From Bacteroidota bacterium (GTDB lineage: Bacteria > Bacteroidota > Bacteroidia > NS11-12g > UBA955): DNA of 5,588 bases. How positions within the stretch are numbered: position 1 is the first letter of the stretch; every line of letters starts with the position of its first letter. The stretch covers positions 1 through 5,588 of the forward strand of contig JAGWYC010000137.1 in NCBI GenBank assembly GCA_018969565.1, given 5' to 3'. Below are positions 1 to 5,588 of this stretch, piece by piece. Both the position numbers and the translations under genes were made by a program. The notes beneath the pieces are model-generated. The model made no database searches. It worked only from the letters and a program-made list of their open reading frames with translations, and was not told the DNA's origin.

Positions 1-30
1 ATGCCGAGGAAAAGATCTTTTCTATGCTGT

Positions 31-810
31 TTAATCATGTAAATCCCAGGTATTTAAGGCACTGATACGACTGTGGTCTGTAAGGTCAAACTGTGTAGGC
101 ACAATGGATACATAACCATGCGCTAAAGCCCACTCATCAGTATCTTCCCCTTTATCCATGTTCACAAAACGTCCTGTCATCCAGTAATACTTCCTGTTAA
201 AGGGGTCCAAACGCTCATCAAAATCCTCCTTCCACTTGGCAACGGCTTGTCTGCATATTTTCATGCCTTTAATTCCTCCTTCAGGAACCGGCAGATTTAC
301 ATTCAGCAGGGTTCCATAGGGCAAACCGTTCCGCAGCAATTCCAGGGCTATTTGCTTTACATAGGGTTTTGCCGCCTCAAAATCAGCATCCCAGCGGTAA
401 TCACATAGGGAAAAGCCAATAGCAGGCATTCCATCAATAGCTGCTTCTACCGCTGCACTCATGGTACCGGAATAGATTACGTTAATCGAAGAGTTTGAGC
501 CATGATTAATCCCGGAAACCATCAAATCGGGCTTGCGCGTAAGAAGCTTGTCAATGGCCAGCTTCACGCAATCAACCGGTGTACCTGTACATTGATAAGA
601 TTCCACCCCCGGAAACTGATCTACCTTCGTGAGACGAAGAGGTTGGTTGATGGTAATGGCATGCCCCATGGCACTTTGAGGTTTATCAGGAGCCACAACC
701 AGTACCTCGCCTATTTCTTTCATCACTTCCACCAAGGCGCGAATGCCTGGCGCTGTGATGCCATCATCGTTGCTGATCAGAATCAGCGGTTTATCATCTG
801 ACTGGTTCAT
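31..810 (-). CDS. surE: 5'/3'-nucleotidase SurE
   Basis: SurE is a metal-dependent, cytoplasmic phosphatase that removes phosphate from nucleoside 5'- and 3'-monophosphates, and in some species from short polyphosphate. The 259-residue product has the usual family length. The N-terminal metal site is plain: LISNDDG at residues 11-17 (Asp15 and Asp16), then APDKPQSAMGHAIT at 40-53 with the conserved Ser46, and SGINHG at 99-104 with Asn102. The CTGTPVDCVK stretch (74-83) and YSGTMSAAVEAA (113-124) are also family hallmarks. The ATG sits one base after the TAA of the upstream methyltransferase gene and has no clear Shine-Dalgarno sequence, so it is probably translated by coupling from the same message. 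Homologues begin at this point, just before the PLILISNDDG strand, which supports the start. The gene is intact. The family call is very secure; the preferred substrate cannot be read from the sequence. Confidence 0.97.
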   Translation of the reverse strand: MNQSDDKPLILISNDDGITAPGIRALVEVMKEIGEVLVVAPDKPQSAMGHAITINQPLRLTKVDQFPGVESYQCTGTPVDCVKLAIDKLLTRKPDLMVSGINHGSNSSINVIYSGTMSAAVEAAIDGMPAIGFSLCDYRWDADFEAAKPYVKQIALELLRNGLPYGTLLNVNLPVPEGGIKGMKICRQAVAKWKEDFDERLDPFNRKYYWMTGRFVNMDKGEDTDEWALAHGYVSIVPTQFDLTDHSRISALNTWDLHD

Positions 811-811
811 T

Positions 812-1699
812 TTATCTGATTAATCGAAGGCAGGTTCCCAATGGAAGACACTTCCCAAATCGGTCTTTTACAAATAACTCGCCTGAGTCAAACTGATTTC
901 CGGGGAAATTGCTTTGCACCAATGTTTCTGTAATCATGGGTGAGAAACCCATGGAGTAAAGGTTCACCAGGAGAAAAGAATTTTGCGGTTCCATAATTCC
1001 GGAGCACATAGACAAAAGTTCATTGATTTGTTTCTCCAATTGCCACTTCTCGCCTTCCGGACCACGTCCATAAGCAGGCGGATCCATAATGATACCGTGG
1101 TAGCTACGTCCACGGCGCAGTTCCCGTTCCACGAAGCGGTATGCATCTTCCACAATCCAGCGGATATCGTTCAGTCCGCTGAGTTCCATGTTTTCACGAG
1201 ACCAACTTATCACCTGCCTCACCGAATCTACATGATAAGTTTCTGCACCTGCAGCCCGCGCCGCTAATGATGCGCCACCGGTATAGGCAAAAAGATTCAG
1301 TACGCGTGGCTGATGCACGTTAAGTACATTAAGGGTTTTATAGATAAAATTCCAGTTATCTGCTTGTTCCGGAAAAATGCCTACATGTTTAAATGAGGTC
1401 AACCCAAGCCTGAACTTAAGTTTCATCCCTTTATAGTGATAACTGATATGCCAGCGTTCCGGCACGCCTTTCCTGAGTTCCCAGTTACCCTGATCCGTGT
1501 CGGCGGCGCTCCCTTTTTTCCTAAAGAATGAGGCATGTGCCCGAGCAACCCACTCCTGCTCATTCAGACTTTTGGACCAAACTGCCTGAGGTTCAGGCCT
1601 TCGGAGTATATGAGTTCCGAAGCGTTCAAGCTTTTCAAAACCGCCGCTATCCAATAGTTCATAGTCGGGAAACTCCGGGATACTGATGCGGCTGAACAC
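812..1699 (-). CDS. Class I SAM-dependent methyltransferase, RlmI-like (probable RNA methyltransferase)
   Basis: This 295-residue protein carries a Rossmann methyltransferase core. Motif I is VLNLFAYTGGASLAARAAGA (about 133-152), the acidic residue that would bind the SAM ribose is in HVDSV (156-160), motif II/III lies in WIVEDAYRF (181-189), and motif IV is DPPAYGRGP (206-214). The DPP(A/K) motif and overall layout resemble the catalytic domain of 23S rRNA cytosine-5 methyltransferases such as RlmI, but the N-terminal PUA RNA-binding domain of RlmI is absent; instead there is a short N-terminal part with RRPEPQAVW (33-41) that is conserved in Bacteroidota homologues. An RNA substrate is an inference. 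The start is GTG at 1697-1699: an in-frame TGA lies only three bases upstream of it and no in-frame ATG precedes the conserved YELLDSG segment, so the start is tightly bracketed. It is followed by surE after one base, forming a two-gene unit. Confidence 0.9.
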   Translation of the reverse strand: MFSRISIPEFPDYELLDSGGFEKLERFGTHILRRPEPQAVWSKSLNEQEWVARAHASFFRKKGSAADTDQGNWELRKGVPERWHISYHYKGMKLKFRLGLTSFKHVGIFPEQADNWNFIYKTLNVLNVHQPRVLNLFAYTGGASLAARAAGAETYHVDSVRQVISWSRENMELSGLNDIRWIVEDAYRFVERELRRGRSYHGIIMDPPAYGRGPEGEKWQLEKQINELLSMCSGIMEPQNSFLLVNLYSMGFSPMITETLVQSNFPGNQFDSGELFVKDRFGKCLPLGTCLRLIR

Positions 1700-1703
1700 G
1701 GTT

Positions 1704-1711
1704 CAAATATA
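1704..1711 (-). promoter_or_regulatory. Candidate Bacteroidota -7 promoter box for the methyltransferase-surE unit
   Basis: Read on the minus strand this is TATATTTG, an exact match to the Bacteroidota sigma-A -7 consensus TAnnTTTG. A TTG that could act as the -33 element lies at 1729-1731, inside the hairpin loop region, with 17 bases between the two; this is shorter than the roughly 19-21 usually quoted. The box ends only four bases before the GTG start, so transcription from it would give a leaderless or almost leaderless message. An 8-base motif with four free or loose positions can occur by chance; its position supports it. Confidence 0.45.
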
Positions 1712-1715
1712 GCAA

Positions 1716-1745
1716 ACAGCCTGAGACGCAAGGCGCTCAGGCTGT
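1716..1745 (-). terminator. Hairpin terminator of dnaA
   Basis: A perfect 10-bp inverted repeat, ACAGCCTGAG and CTCAGGCTGT, is extended inward by three more pairs (CGC/GCG) with a single bulged base and a three-base loop. It begins 22 bases after the dnaA TAA. On the minus strand it is followed by TTTGCTATATTTG, a short and interrupted T-run, so termination may be incomplete. The nearest base beyond the stem on the plus-strand side is purine-rich (gaagag), which fits a minus-strand terminator and not a plus-strand one. Confidence 0.75.
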
Positions 1746-1767
1746 GAAGAGTTCATGGATGTTTTGT

Positions 1768-3210
1768 TTAGAATGTATTGATTTTGATACGCTTTTCAAT
1801 TTCATCTACATCATAGCGAAATTTCTTATCTGTATCCATCAAATCATTCACGGTTTGACAGGCATGGATTACTGTAGAGTGATCTCTGCCTCCGAAATGC
1901 ATACCGATATTCTTCAAAGAAGCTTTGGTGAGGTCTTTGGAAAAGTACATGGCAATTTGCCGGGCCTGCACTATTTCGCGTTTTCTGGTTTTGGACTTAA
2001 CCGCCTCAACGGGGATACCATAAAACTCACATACCAACTTCTGGATGTAGTCAATAGAAATCTCGCGACTGGCATTCTTGACAAAGTTCTTCATCATCTG
2101 CTTCGCAAGAGGCAGATCTATTTGTTTTCGGGTCAATGAAGCCTGAGCCAATACGGAGATAAGGGCTCCTTCCAACTCGCGCACATTGGTATCTATGTTA
2201 TGCGCCAGATATTCCACCACTTCCCGGTCAATGGTAATGCCGTCCTGATACATTTTATTCTCCAGGATGGCCAGCCTGGTTTCGTAATCTGGCATGGACA
2301 AGTCGCAACTCAATCCCCATTTAAAGCGGGAAAGAAGGCGCTCATCAACATCTTTCAGATCTTTAGGTGGACGATCACAGGTAAGAACAATCTGCTTGCC
2401 GTTCTGATGAAGGTGATTAAAAATCTGAAAGAAAATTTCCTGTGTGCGTTCCTTCTTCGCAAAGAACTGCACATCATCCACGATCAGCACATCGATATAC
2501 TGGTAGAAATTTACAAAATCGGCAGTGCTGTTATTTCTGGAAGAGTCAATGAACTGGTTCATAAACTTTTCAGAACTCACGAATAGCACCACTTTAGCAC
2601 GATGAACCTGTTTCACCATATTTCCGATGGCGTGTGCAAGGTGCGTTTTTCCTAAGCCACAGCCCCCAAATATCATCAGGGGATTAAATGCAGTTCCGCC
2701 CGGTTTCTGAGCCACGGCCAAACCCGCACTTCGTGCTAATTTATTACATTCTCCCTCTACGAAATTGTCAAAGGTATATTTGGCATTCAGTTGAGAATCA
2801 ATGTTCATCTTCTTCAATCCAGGGATGATGAACGGATTTTTGATAGATGTTCCAAGCTGAATGGGCATTCCCAACTCGTTGGATACGGGCCGTGAAGTAT
2901 TGCCGGAAGGTTGATTCACCGTGTAGGGGGAATTTCCTTGTTGGCCATTTTCCACAATAACATTGTATTCCAGTTTCGCGGAAGGGCCAATCACCTTTTT
3001 CAGGGTCTTTTGCAATAATCCAACGTAATGTTCTTCCAGCCATTCATAAAAGAACTGACTGGGTACCTGAATGGTCAATATTTTCCCATCCAGTTTTACA
3101 GGTTTAATGGGTTCAAACCAAGTTTTAAAACTCTGCGGTGTCACATTGTCCTTGATCACTTTTAGGCACTCGTTCCATGCCTGCTCCTGTGGTCTCGGTT
3201 GTTCGTTCAT
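1768..3210 (-). CDS. dnaA: Chromosomal replication initiator protein DnaA
   Basis: DnaA binds 9-mer boxes at the origin, assembles as an ATP-bound filament and opens the DNA for helicase loading. The 480-residue protein has all four domains. Domain I (about 1-82) contains the typical PQSFKTWFEPIKPV stretch; domain II (about 88-140) is a short, poorly conserved linker. Domain III, the AAA+ core, begins near YTFDNFVEGECN (145-156), with Walker A GGCGLGKT (182-189), Walker B VLIVDD (241-246), sensor 1 around VLTCDRPP (275-282), the arginine finger in LLSRF (Arg295) and sensor 2 in NVRELEGAL (Arg344). Domain IV holds the signature FGGRDHSTVIHAC (439-451) that contacts the box. Walker A has Cys184 where Val is the more usual residue. 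The ATG is preceded by AGGAG only three bases away; the homologous N-terminus agrees with this start. A strong hairpin follows the gene. dnaN is not adjacent. Upstream lies a mutase gene on the same strand. Confidence 0.99.
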   Translation of the reverse strand: MNEQPRPQEQAWNECLKVIKDNVTPQSFKTWFEPIKPVKLDGKILTIQVPSQFFYEWLEEHYVGLLQKTLKKVIGPSAKLEYNVIVENGQQGNSPYTVNQPSGNTSRPVSNELGMPIQLGTSIKNPFIIPGLKKMNIDSQLNAKYTFDNFVEGECNKLARSAGLAVAQKPGGTAFNPLMIFGGCGLGKTHLAHAIGNMVKQVHRAKVVLFVSSEKFMNQFIDSSRNNSTADFVNFYQYIDVLIVDDVQFFAKKERTQEIFFQIFNHLHQNGKQIVLTCDRPPKDLKDVDERLLSRFKWGLSCDLSMPDYETRLAILENKMYQDGITIDREVVEYLAHNIDTNVRELEGALISVLAQASLTRKQIDLPLAKQMMKNFVKNASREISIDYIQKLVCEFYGIPVEAVKSKTRKREIVQARQIAMYFSKDLTKASLKNIGMHFGGRDHSTVIHACQTVNDLMDTDKKFRYDVDEIEKRIKINTF

Positions 3211-3428
3211 AGGCTCCTAATCTTCTGATAATCAATGGTTTAATAAAATTCTCAAGACCGGATTTCCGTTGGGTAGATAACGTGAAAACCGGGGTGTAAA
3301 AAAAGGAAAGAAATCCACATCGAAAAAATTTATTTCGGTTGCATATAAAGATTTTTTAACCTAAATAAAAGGGCTTTTTTTCAACGTGTTTCAACCTTAA
3401 AACAAGATTAAAAGCACATTCATCGGTA
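3211..3428. other. Intergenic region upstream of dnaA (218 bases), AT-rich, candidate regulatory region
   Basis: No gene is seen here. The middle part (about 3299-3380) is rich in A and T runs. There is no exact TAnnTTTG box on the minus strand; the nearest matches are TAATCTTG (3403-3410) and TAAGGTTG (3392-3399), each with one mismatch and both about 180-200 bases before the dnaA ATG. DnaA-box-like 9-mers are weak: aaatccaca at 3311-3319 and, on the minus strand, TTATCTACC at 3272-3280, each with two mismatches to TTATCCACA. A near-palindrome CGAAAAAATTTATTTCG lies at 3321-3337. No convincing terminator follows the mutase gene, so read-through into dnaA is possible. The dnaA promoter should lie here, but I cannot place it. 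There is too little here to call an origin of replication. Confidence 0.5.
3382..3413 (-). repeat. Short phased direct repeats (TTTTAAnnTTG twice, plus a third TTG)
   Basis: On the minus strand, two adjacent 11-mers, TTTTAATCTTG (3403-3413) and TTTTAAGGTTG (3392-3402), match at nine of eleven positions and are followed by AAACACGTTG (3382-3391). The three TTG ends are therefore spaced by 11 and 10 bases, close to one helical turn. The stretch lies 15 bases downstream of the mutase stop and upstream of dnaA. This could be a protein-binding array or chance in an AT-rich gap. Confidence 0.35.
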
Positions 3429-4994
3429 CTATCCGTTGTACACCCCGAAAATTTCTCGCATGGAATCAGAAATTTCACCCAAGGTTGCCTGGTGGACAAC
3501 TGCATCAATAATAGACGGCATGAGATTGGTTCCATTTGATGCAGCCTGCTTTACCGATTCAAGTGCAGCTCGGGTATCCGATTCATTTCGCTCGTTTTTC
3601 AGTTGTGCCAGCCGGGCCATCTGGGCATGACGAATGCTGTCATCTACCCGAAAAACCGGTGTATCGTGTTGTTCTTCAGTCTGAAAACGATTGACACCCA
3701 CGATAATCCGGCTTCCCTGCTCCACAGATTTCTGATATCGGTAAGCTGAATCAGCAATCTGCTGTTGCATCCAACCACTTTCGATGGCTTTAACAGAACC
3801 TCCCATTTCCTGTATCACTTTCATCTGAGCCAACGCCTCTGATTCCAGCGCATCGGTTAGTTCTTCCACAAACCAAGATCCTGCCAGGGGGTCAGCCACA
3901 TCGGTTACCCCACTTTCGTAAGCAATGATTTGCTGGGTTCTCAGGGCCAGTCCTGCGGCTTTTTCTGTTGGCAGACTCAGCGCTTCATCATAACCATTGG
4001 TGTGCAGACTCTGTGTTCCGCCAAGTACAGCCGCCATGGCCTGCATAGCCACTCTTACGATATTGTTTTCAGGCTGCTGCGCCGTAAGGGTTGACCCGCC
4101 GGTTTGCGTATGAAAACGCAACATCATGGCCTGCGGGTCGGTAGCGCCGGCTTCTTTCATAAAGTTGGCCCAAATCCTCCGCGCAGCGCGGAACTTGGCA
4201 ATTTCTTCAAAGAAATTATTGTGGGCGTTGAAGAAGAAGCTCAATCGCTTGCCAAAAACATTAATGTCCAGACCCTGAGCCACTGCTGCTTCCACATAGG
4301 CCCTGCCATTCGACAAGGTAAAAGCCAACTCCTGAGCCGCCGTACTTCCTGCTTCCCGTATGTGGTAACCGGAAATTGAAATGGTATTCCACTTAGGTAA
4401 TTCGGCCCCGCACCAGGCGAAAATATCAGTAATGAGGCGCATACTTGGCCTCACTGGATAGATGTAGGTTCCTCTGGCCGCGTACTCCTTTAATATATCG
4501 TTTTGAATGGTGCCTGAAATCTTGGACATGTCCGCACCCTGCTGACGGGCCAGTGCCACATACATGGCGAGCAATATGGAAGCGGACGCATTGATGGTCA
4601 TCGATGTGGTTATGTCTTCCAGACGAATGCCCTTGAACAATACCTCCATATCCTTCAGAGAGCAAATCGATACACCTACCTTGCCCACTTCACCCTCTGC
4701 AAAAGGATGATCACAATCGTATCCTATTTGCGTGGGCAGATCAAAGGCCACAGACAAACCCGTGGTGCCCTGATTCAGCAGATAATGATAACGTTTATTG
4801 GATTCTTCTGCAGTAGAAAAACCGGCATATTGGCGCATGGTCCACAAGCGACCGCGGTACATGTCTTTTCTGATTCCGCGGGTGTAGGGGAATTCGCCAG
4901 GTGCTGCATGTGCGCCGTTCCATTGCCGGTAAAAAGGCTCAAGTCTGATACCGGACTCGGTATAACGGTCATTTTGCTCTTCCATCTTGTTCAT
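3429..4994 (-). CDS. Methylmalonyl-CoA mutase family protein, large (substrate-binding) subunit without B12 domain
   Basis: The family interconverts branched and linear acyl-CoA thioesters, such as methylmalonyl-CoA and succinyl-CoA, by an adenosylcobalamin radical mechanism. The 521-residue protein is only the TIM-barrel, acyl-CoA-binding part; it ends at IFGVYNG, where full-length mutases continue into a linker and the cobalamin-binding domain (DxHxxG), so that domain must come from another polypeptide. Compared from memory with Propionibacterium MutB, an offset of 33 fits throughout: Tyr56 (MutB Tyr89) in TMRQYAGFST, Gln164 (Gln197) in GTIQNDILKE, Arg174 (Arg207), Tyr210 and His211 (Tyr243/His244) in SISGYHIREAG. 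Tyr and Arg at the first and third positions are those of methylmalonyl-CoA mutase, not of isobutyryl- or 2-hydroxyisobutyryl-CoA mutases. The family signature is visible at RTQQIIAYES...DPLAGS (352-373). The ATG overlaps the upstream gene's stop as TGATG; a second ATG lies three codons in. Confidence 0.93.
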   Translation of the reverse strand: MNKMEEQNDRYTESGIRLEPFYRQWNGAHAAPGEFPYTRGIRKDMYRGRLWTMRQYAGFSTAEESNKRYHYLLNQGTTGLSVAFDLPTQIGYDCDHPFAEGEVGKVGVSICSLKDMEVLFKGIRLEDITTSMTINASASILLAMYVALARQQGADMSKISGTIQNDILKEYAARGTYIYPVRPSMRLITDIFAWCGAELPKWNTISISGYHIREAGSTAAQELAFTLSNGRAYVEAAVAQGLDINVFGKRLSFFFNAHNNFFEEIAKFRAARRIWANFMKEAGATDPQAMMLRFHTQTGGSTLTAQQPENNIVRVAMQAMAAVLGGTQSLHTNGYDEALSLPTEKAAGLALRTQQIIAYESGVTDVADPLAGSWFVEELTDALESEALAQMKVIQEMGGSVKAIESGWMQQQIADSAYRYQKSVEQGSRIIVGVNRFQTEEQHDTPVFRVDDSIRHAQMARLAQLKNERNESDTRAALESVKQAASNGTNLMPSIIDAVVHQATLGEISDSMREIFGVYNG

Positions 4995-5524
4995 CAGAAA
5001 TACAAGTTCAGTTCTGCCTTCAGAAAATCAATGGCTTTTTGGGTAGGTTGATTCTCGCCTTTCATCAACGTTTCAATGATGGCACGACTAAGATCCGGTG
5101 CCATGGCATGTTCCGGCATAAGCTCGTAATGCGCATTAATCATTTGAATGACCTGTTCCTTCACTACCTTAATGACATTCCAGGCCTGAGCGCTGATATA
5201 AACCTGCTGAGAAACATTGTAGGCAAATTCCTGATTCACGGTGGTCAGCATATCTGCCCTGAGCGCGTGGGCTGACATATTCGGCTGGTTCAGGTTGATG
5301 ATGAGCTGATTAGGACTAATGCGTTCCAGAAACAACACCATGCGCTCATAAGCCTGCAAACGCACCGGAGTAATGAGGTTCTGATTCAACTTTCTGCTTT
5401 CCATAGCCATCTTTTGAAGGGTTTCCCTACTTTGAATTTTCATCAGGTATGAAGCCGTGAGAAACACCACCAGGGAAGGCAAGGTGTACTTGAGGATTTC
5501 CAGCAAAGAGTTCAGCAGATCCAT
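4994..5524 (-). CDS. Membrane-anchored Bacteroidota protein of unknown function (DUF7935-like)
   Basis: The protein has one N-terminal hydrophobic helix (LEILKYTLPSLVVFLTASYL, about residues 8-27 from the chosen start), followed by a basic stretch (MKIQSRETLQKMAMESRK), which by the positive-inside rule puts the C-terminal part in the cytoplasm. The soluble part is mostly helical and contains ITPVRLQAYERMVLFLERISP and VSQQVYISAQAWNVIK, segments I associate from memory with a Bacteroidota-only family (DUF7935); function unknown. I chose the ATG at 5522-5524, giving 176 residues: it directly precedes the hydrophobic helix as in homologues, has an A-rich leader (GGGAAAAAGAAAC), and lies just downstream of a -7 box. 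The frame is open to an earlier ATG at 5579-5581 (195 residues), whose extra 19 residues look unlike the family. The stop overlaps the mutase start (TGATG), so the two are probably translationally coupled. Confidence 0.8.
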   Translation of the reverse strand: MDLLNSLLEILKYTLPSLVVFLTASYLMKIQSRETLQKMAMESRKLNQNLITPVRLQAYERMVLFLERISPNQLIINLNQPNMSAHALRADMLTTVNQEFAYNVSQQVYISAQAWNVIKVVKEQVIQMINAHYELMPEHAMAPDLSRAIIETLMKGENQPTQKAIDFLKAELNLYF

Positions 5525-5539
5525 GTTTCTTTTTCCCAG

Positions 5540-5547
5540 CAAAGGTA
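5540..5547 (-). promoter_or_regulatory. Candidate Bacteroidota -7 promoter box for the membrane protein-mutase unit
   Basis: On the minus strand this reads TACCTTTG, an exact match to TAnnTTTG. It ends 15 bases before the preferred ATG at 5524, giving a leader of roughly 10 bases. No exact TTG is seen at the expected -33 distance (about 5566-5572 reads CCTGT on the minus strand), so the promoter is only partly supported. If real, it excludes the earlier ATG at 5581 as the main start. Confidence 0.4.
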
Positions 5548-5588
5548 ACCCAAAACGCATTTTACACAGGGATGAATTCATGATTAAG

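Noticed and set aside
502..801. 99-codon plus-strand open frame opposite surE
   Set aside because: It mirrors the conserved N-terminal half of SurE and has no independent support.
1744..2139. 131-codon plus-strand open frame opposite the end of dnaA
   Set aside because: It lies antisense to the conserved domain IV of DnaA, resembles no family I know, and begins in the terminator hairpin; it is a shadow of dnaA.
2200..2586. 128-codon plus-strand open frame opposite dnaA
   Set aside because: Fully antisense to the AAA+ core of DnaA, with no recognisable motif.
3321..3337. Near-palindrome CGAAAAAATTTATTTCG as a terminator or operator
   Set aside because: Only five outer pairs hold, the centre is simple A/T sequence, and no T-run follows in a useful place; left as part of the intergenic description.
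3367..3380. aaaagggctttttt as a mutase terminator
   Set aside because: The possible stem is five A/T-rich pairs with a two-base loop, too weak to call.
3211..3428. Replication origin call
   Set aside because: No DnaA box with fewer than two mismatches was found and there is no cluster; adjacency to dnaA alone is not enough in this phylum.
4426..4665. 79-codon minus-strand open frame inside the mutase gene in another frame
   Set aside because: It overlaps strongly conserved mutase sequence in another frame and is rich in His and Gly in the way typical of out-of-frame reading.
5572..5588. ATGAATTCAT palindrome and a plus-strand ATG at 5580 that might start a divergent gene
   Set aside because: Only three codons are visible before the window ends, no plus-strand promoter is recognised, and a 10-bp palindrome around an EcoRI-type site is not by itself evidence.

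Overview
The window looks like chromosomal DNA from a member of the Bacteroidota. The assignment rests on the DnaA sequence, on SurE and a SAM-dependent methyltransferase of the Bacteroidota type, on a small membrane-anchored protein family that I know only from this phylum, and on two exact matches to the Bacteroidota -7 promoter box TAnnTTTG placed just in front of genes. Genus cannot be read from the window; base composition is moderate.

All five genes lie on the minus strand, so the order of transcription runs from right to left. Unit 1 is a small membrane-anchored protein of unknown function (about 4994-5524) whose stop overlaps by one base the start of a methylmalonyl-CoA mutase-type large subunit (3429-4994). 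A 218-base gap (3211-3428) holds AT-rich tracts, short helically spaced repeats and only degenerate DnaA-box-like sites. Unit 2 is dnaA (1768-3210), closed by a strong hairpin at 1716-1745. Unit 3 is a class I SAM-dependent methyltransferase with a GTG start (812-1699), followed after one base by surE (31-810). A -7 box lies between the dnaA hairpin and the GTG, so this unit may start from its own, nearly leaderless, transcript.

The genes serve separate housekeeping roles: replication initiation (DnaA), nucleotide or survival phosphatase (SurE), probable RNA methylation (the methyltransferase) and B12-dependent acyl-CoA rearrangement (the mutase). Neither dnaN nor any other usual replication gene is seen beside dnaA. 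I find no mobile element, CRISPR array, tRNA or rRNA. I do not see a clear new biological system. The most useful points are the mutase that has only the substrate-binding barrel but keeps methylmalonyl-specific residues, its tight coupling to an uncharacterised membrane protein, and the overlapping terminator and promoter between dnaA and the methyltransferase.
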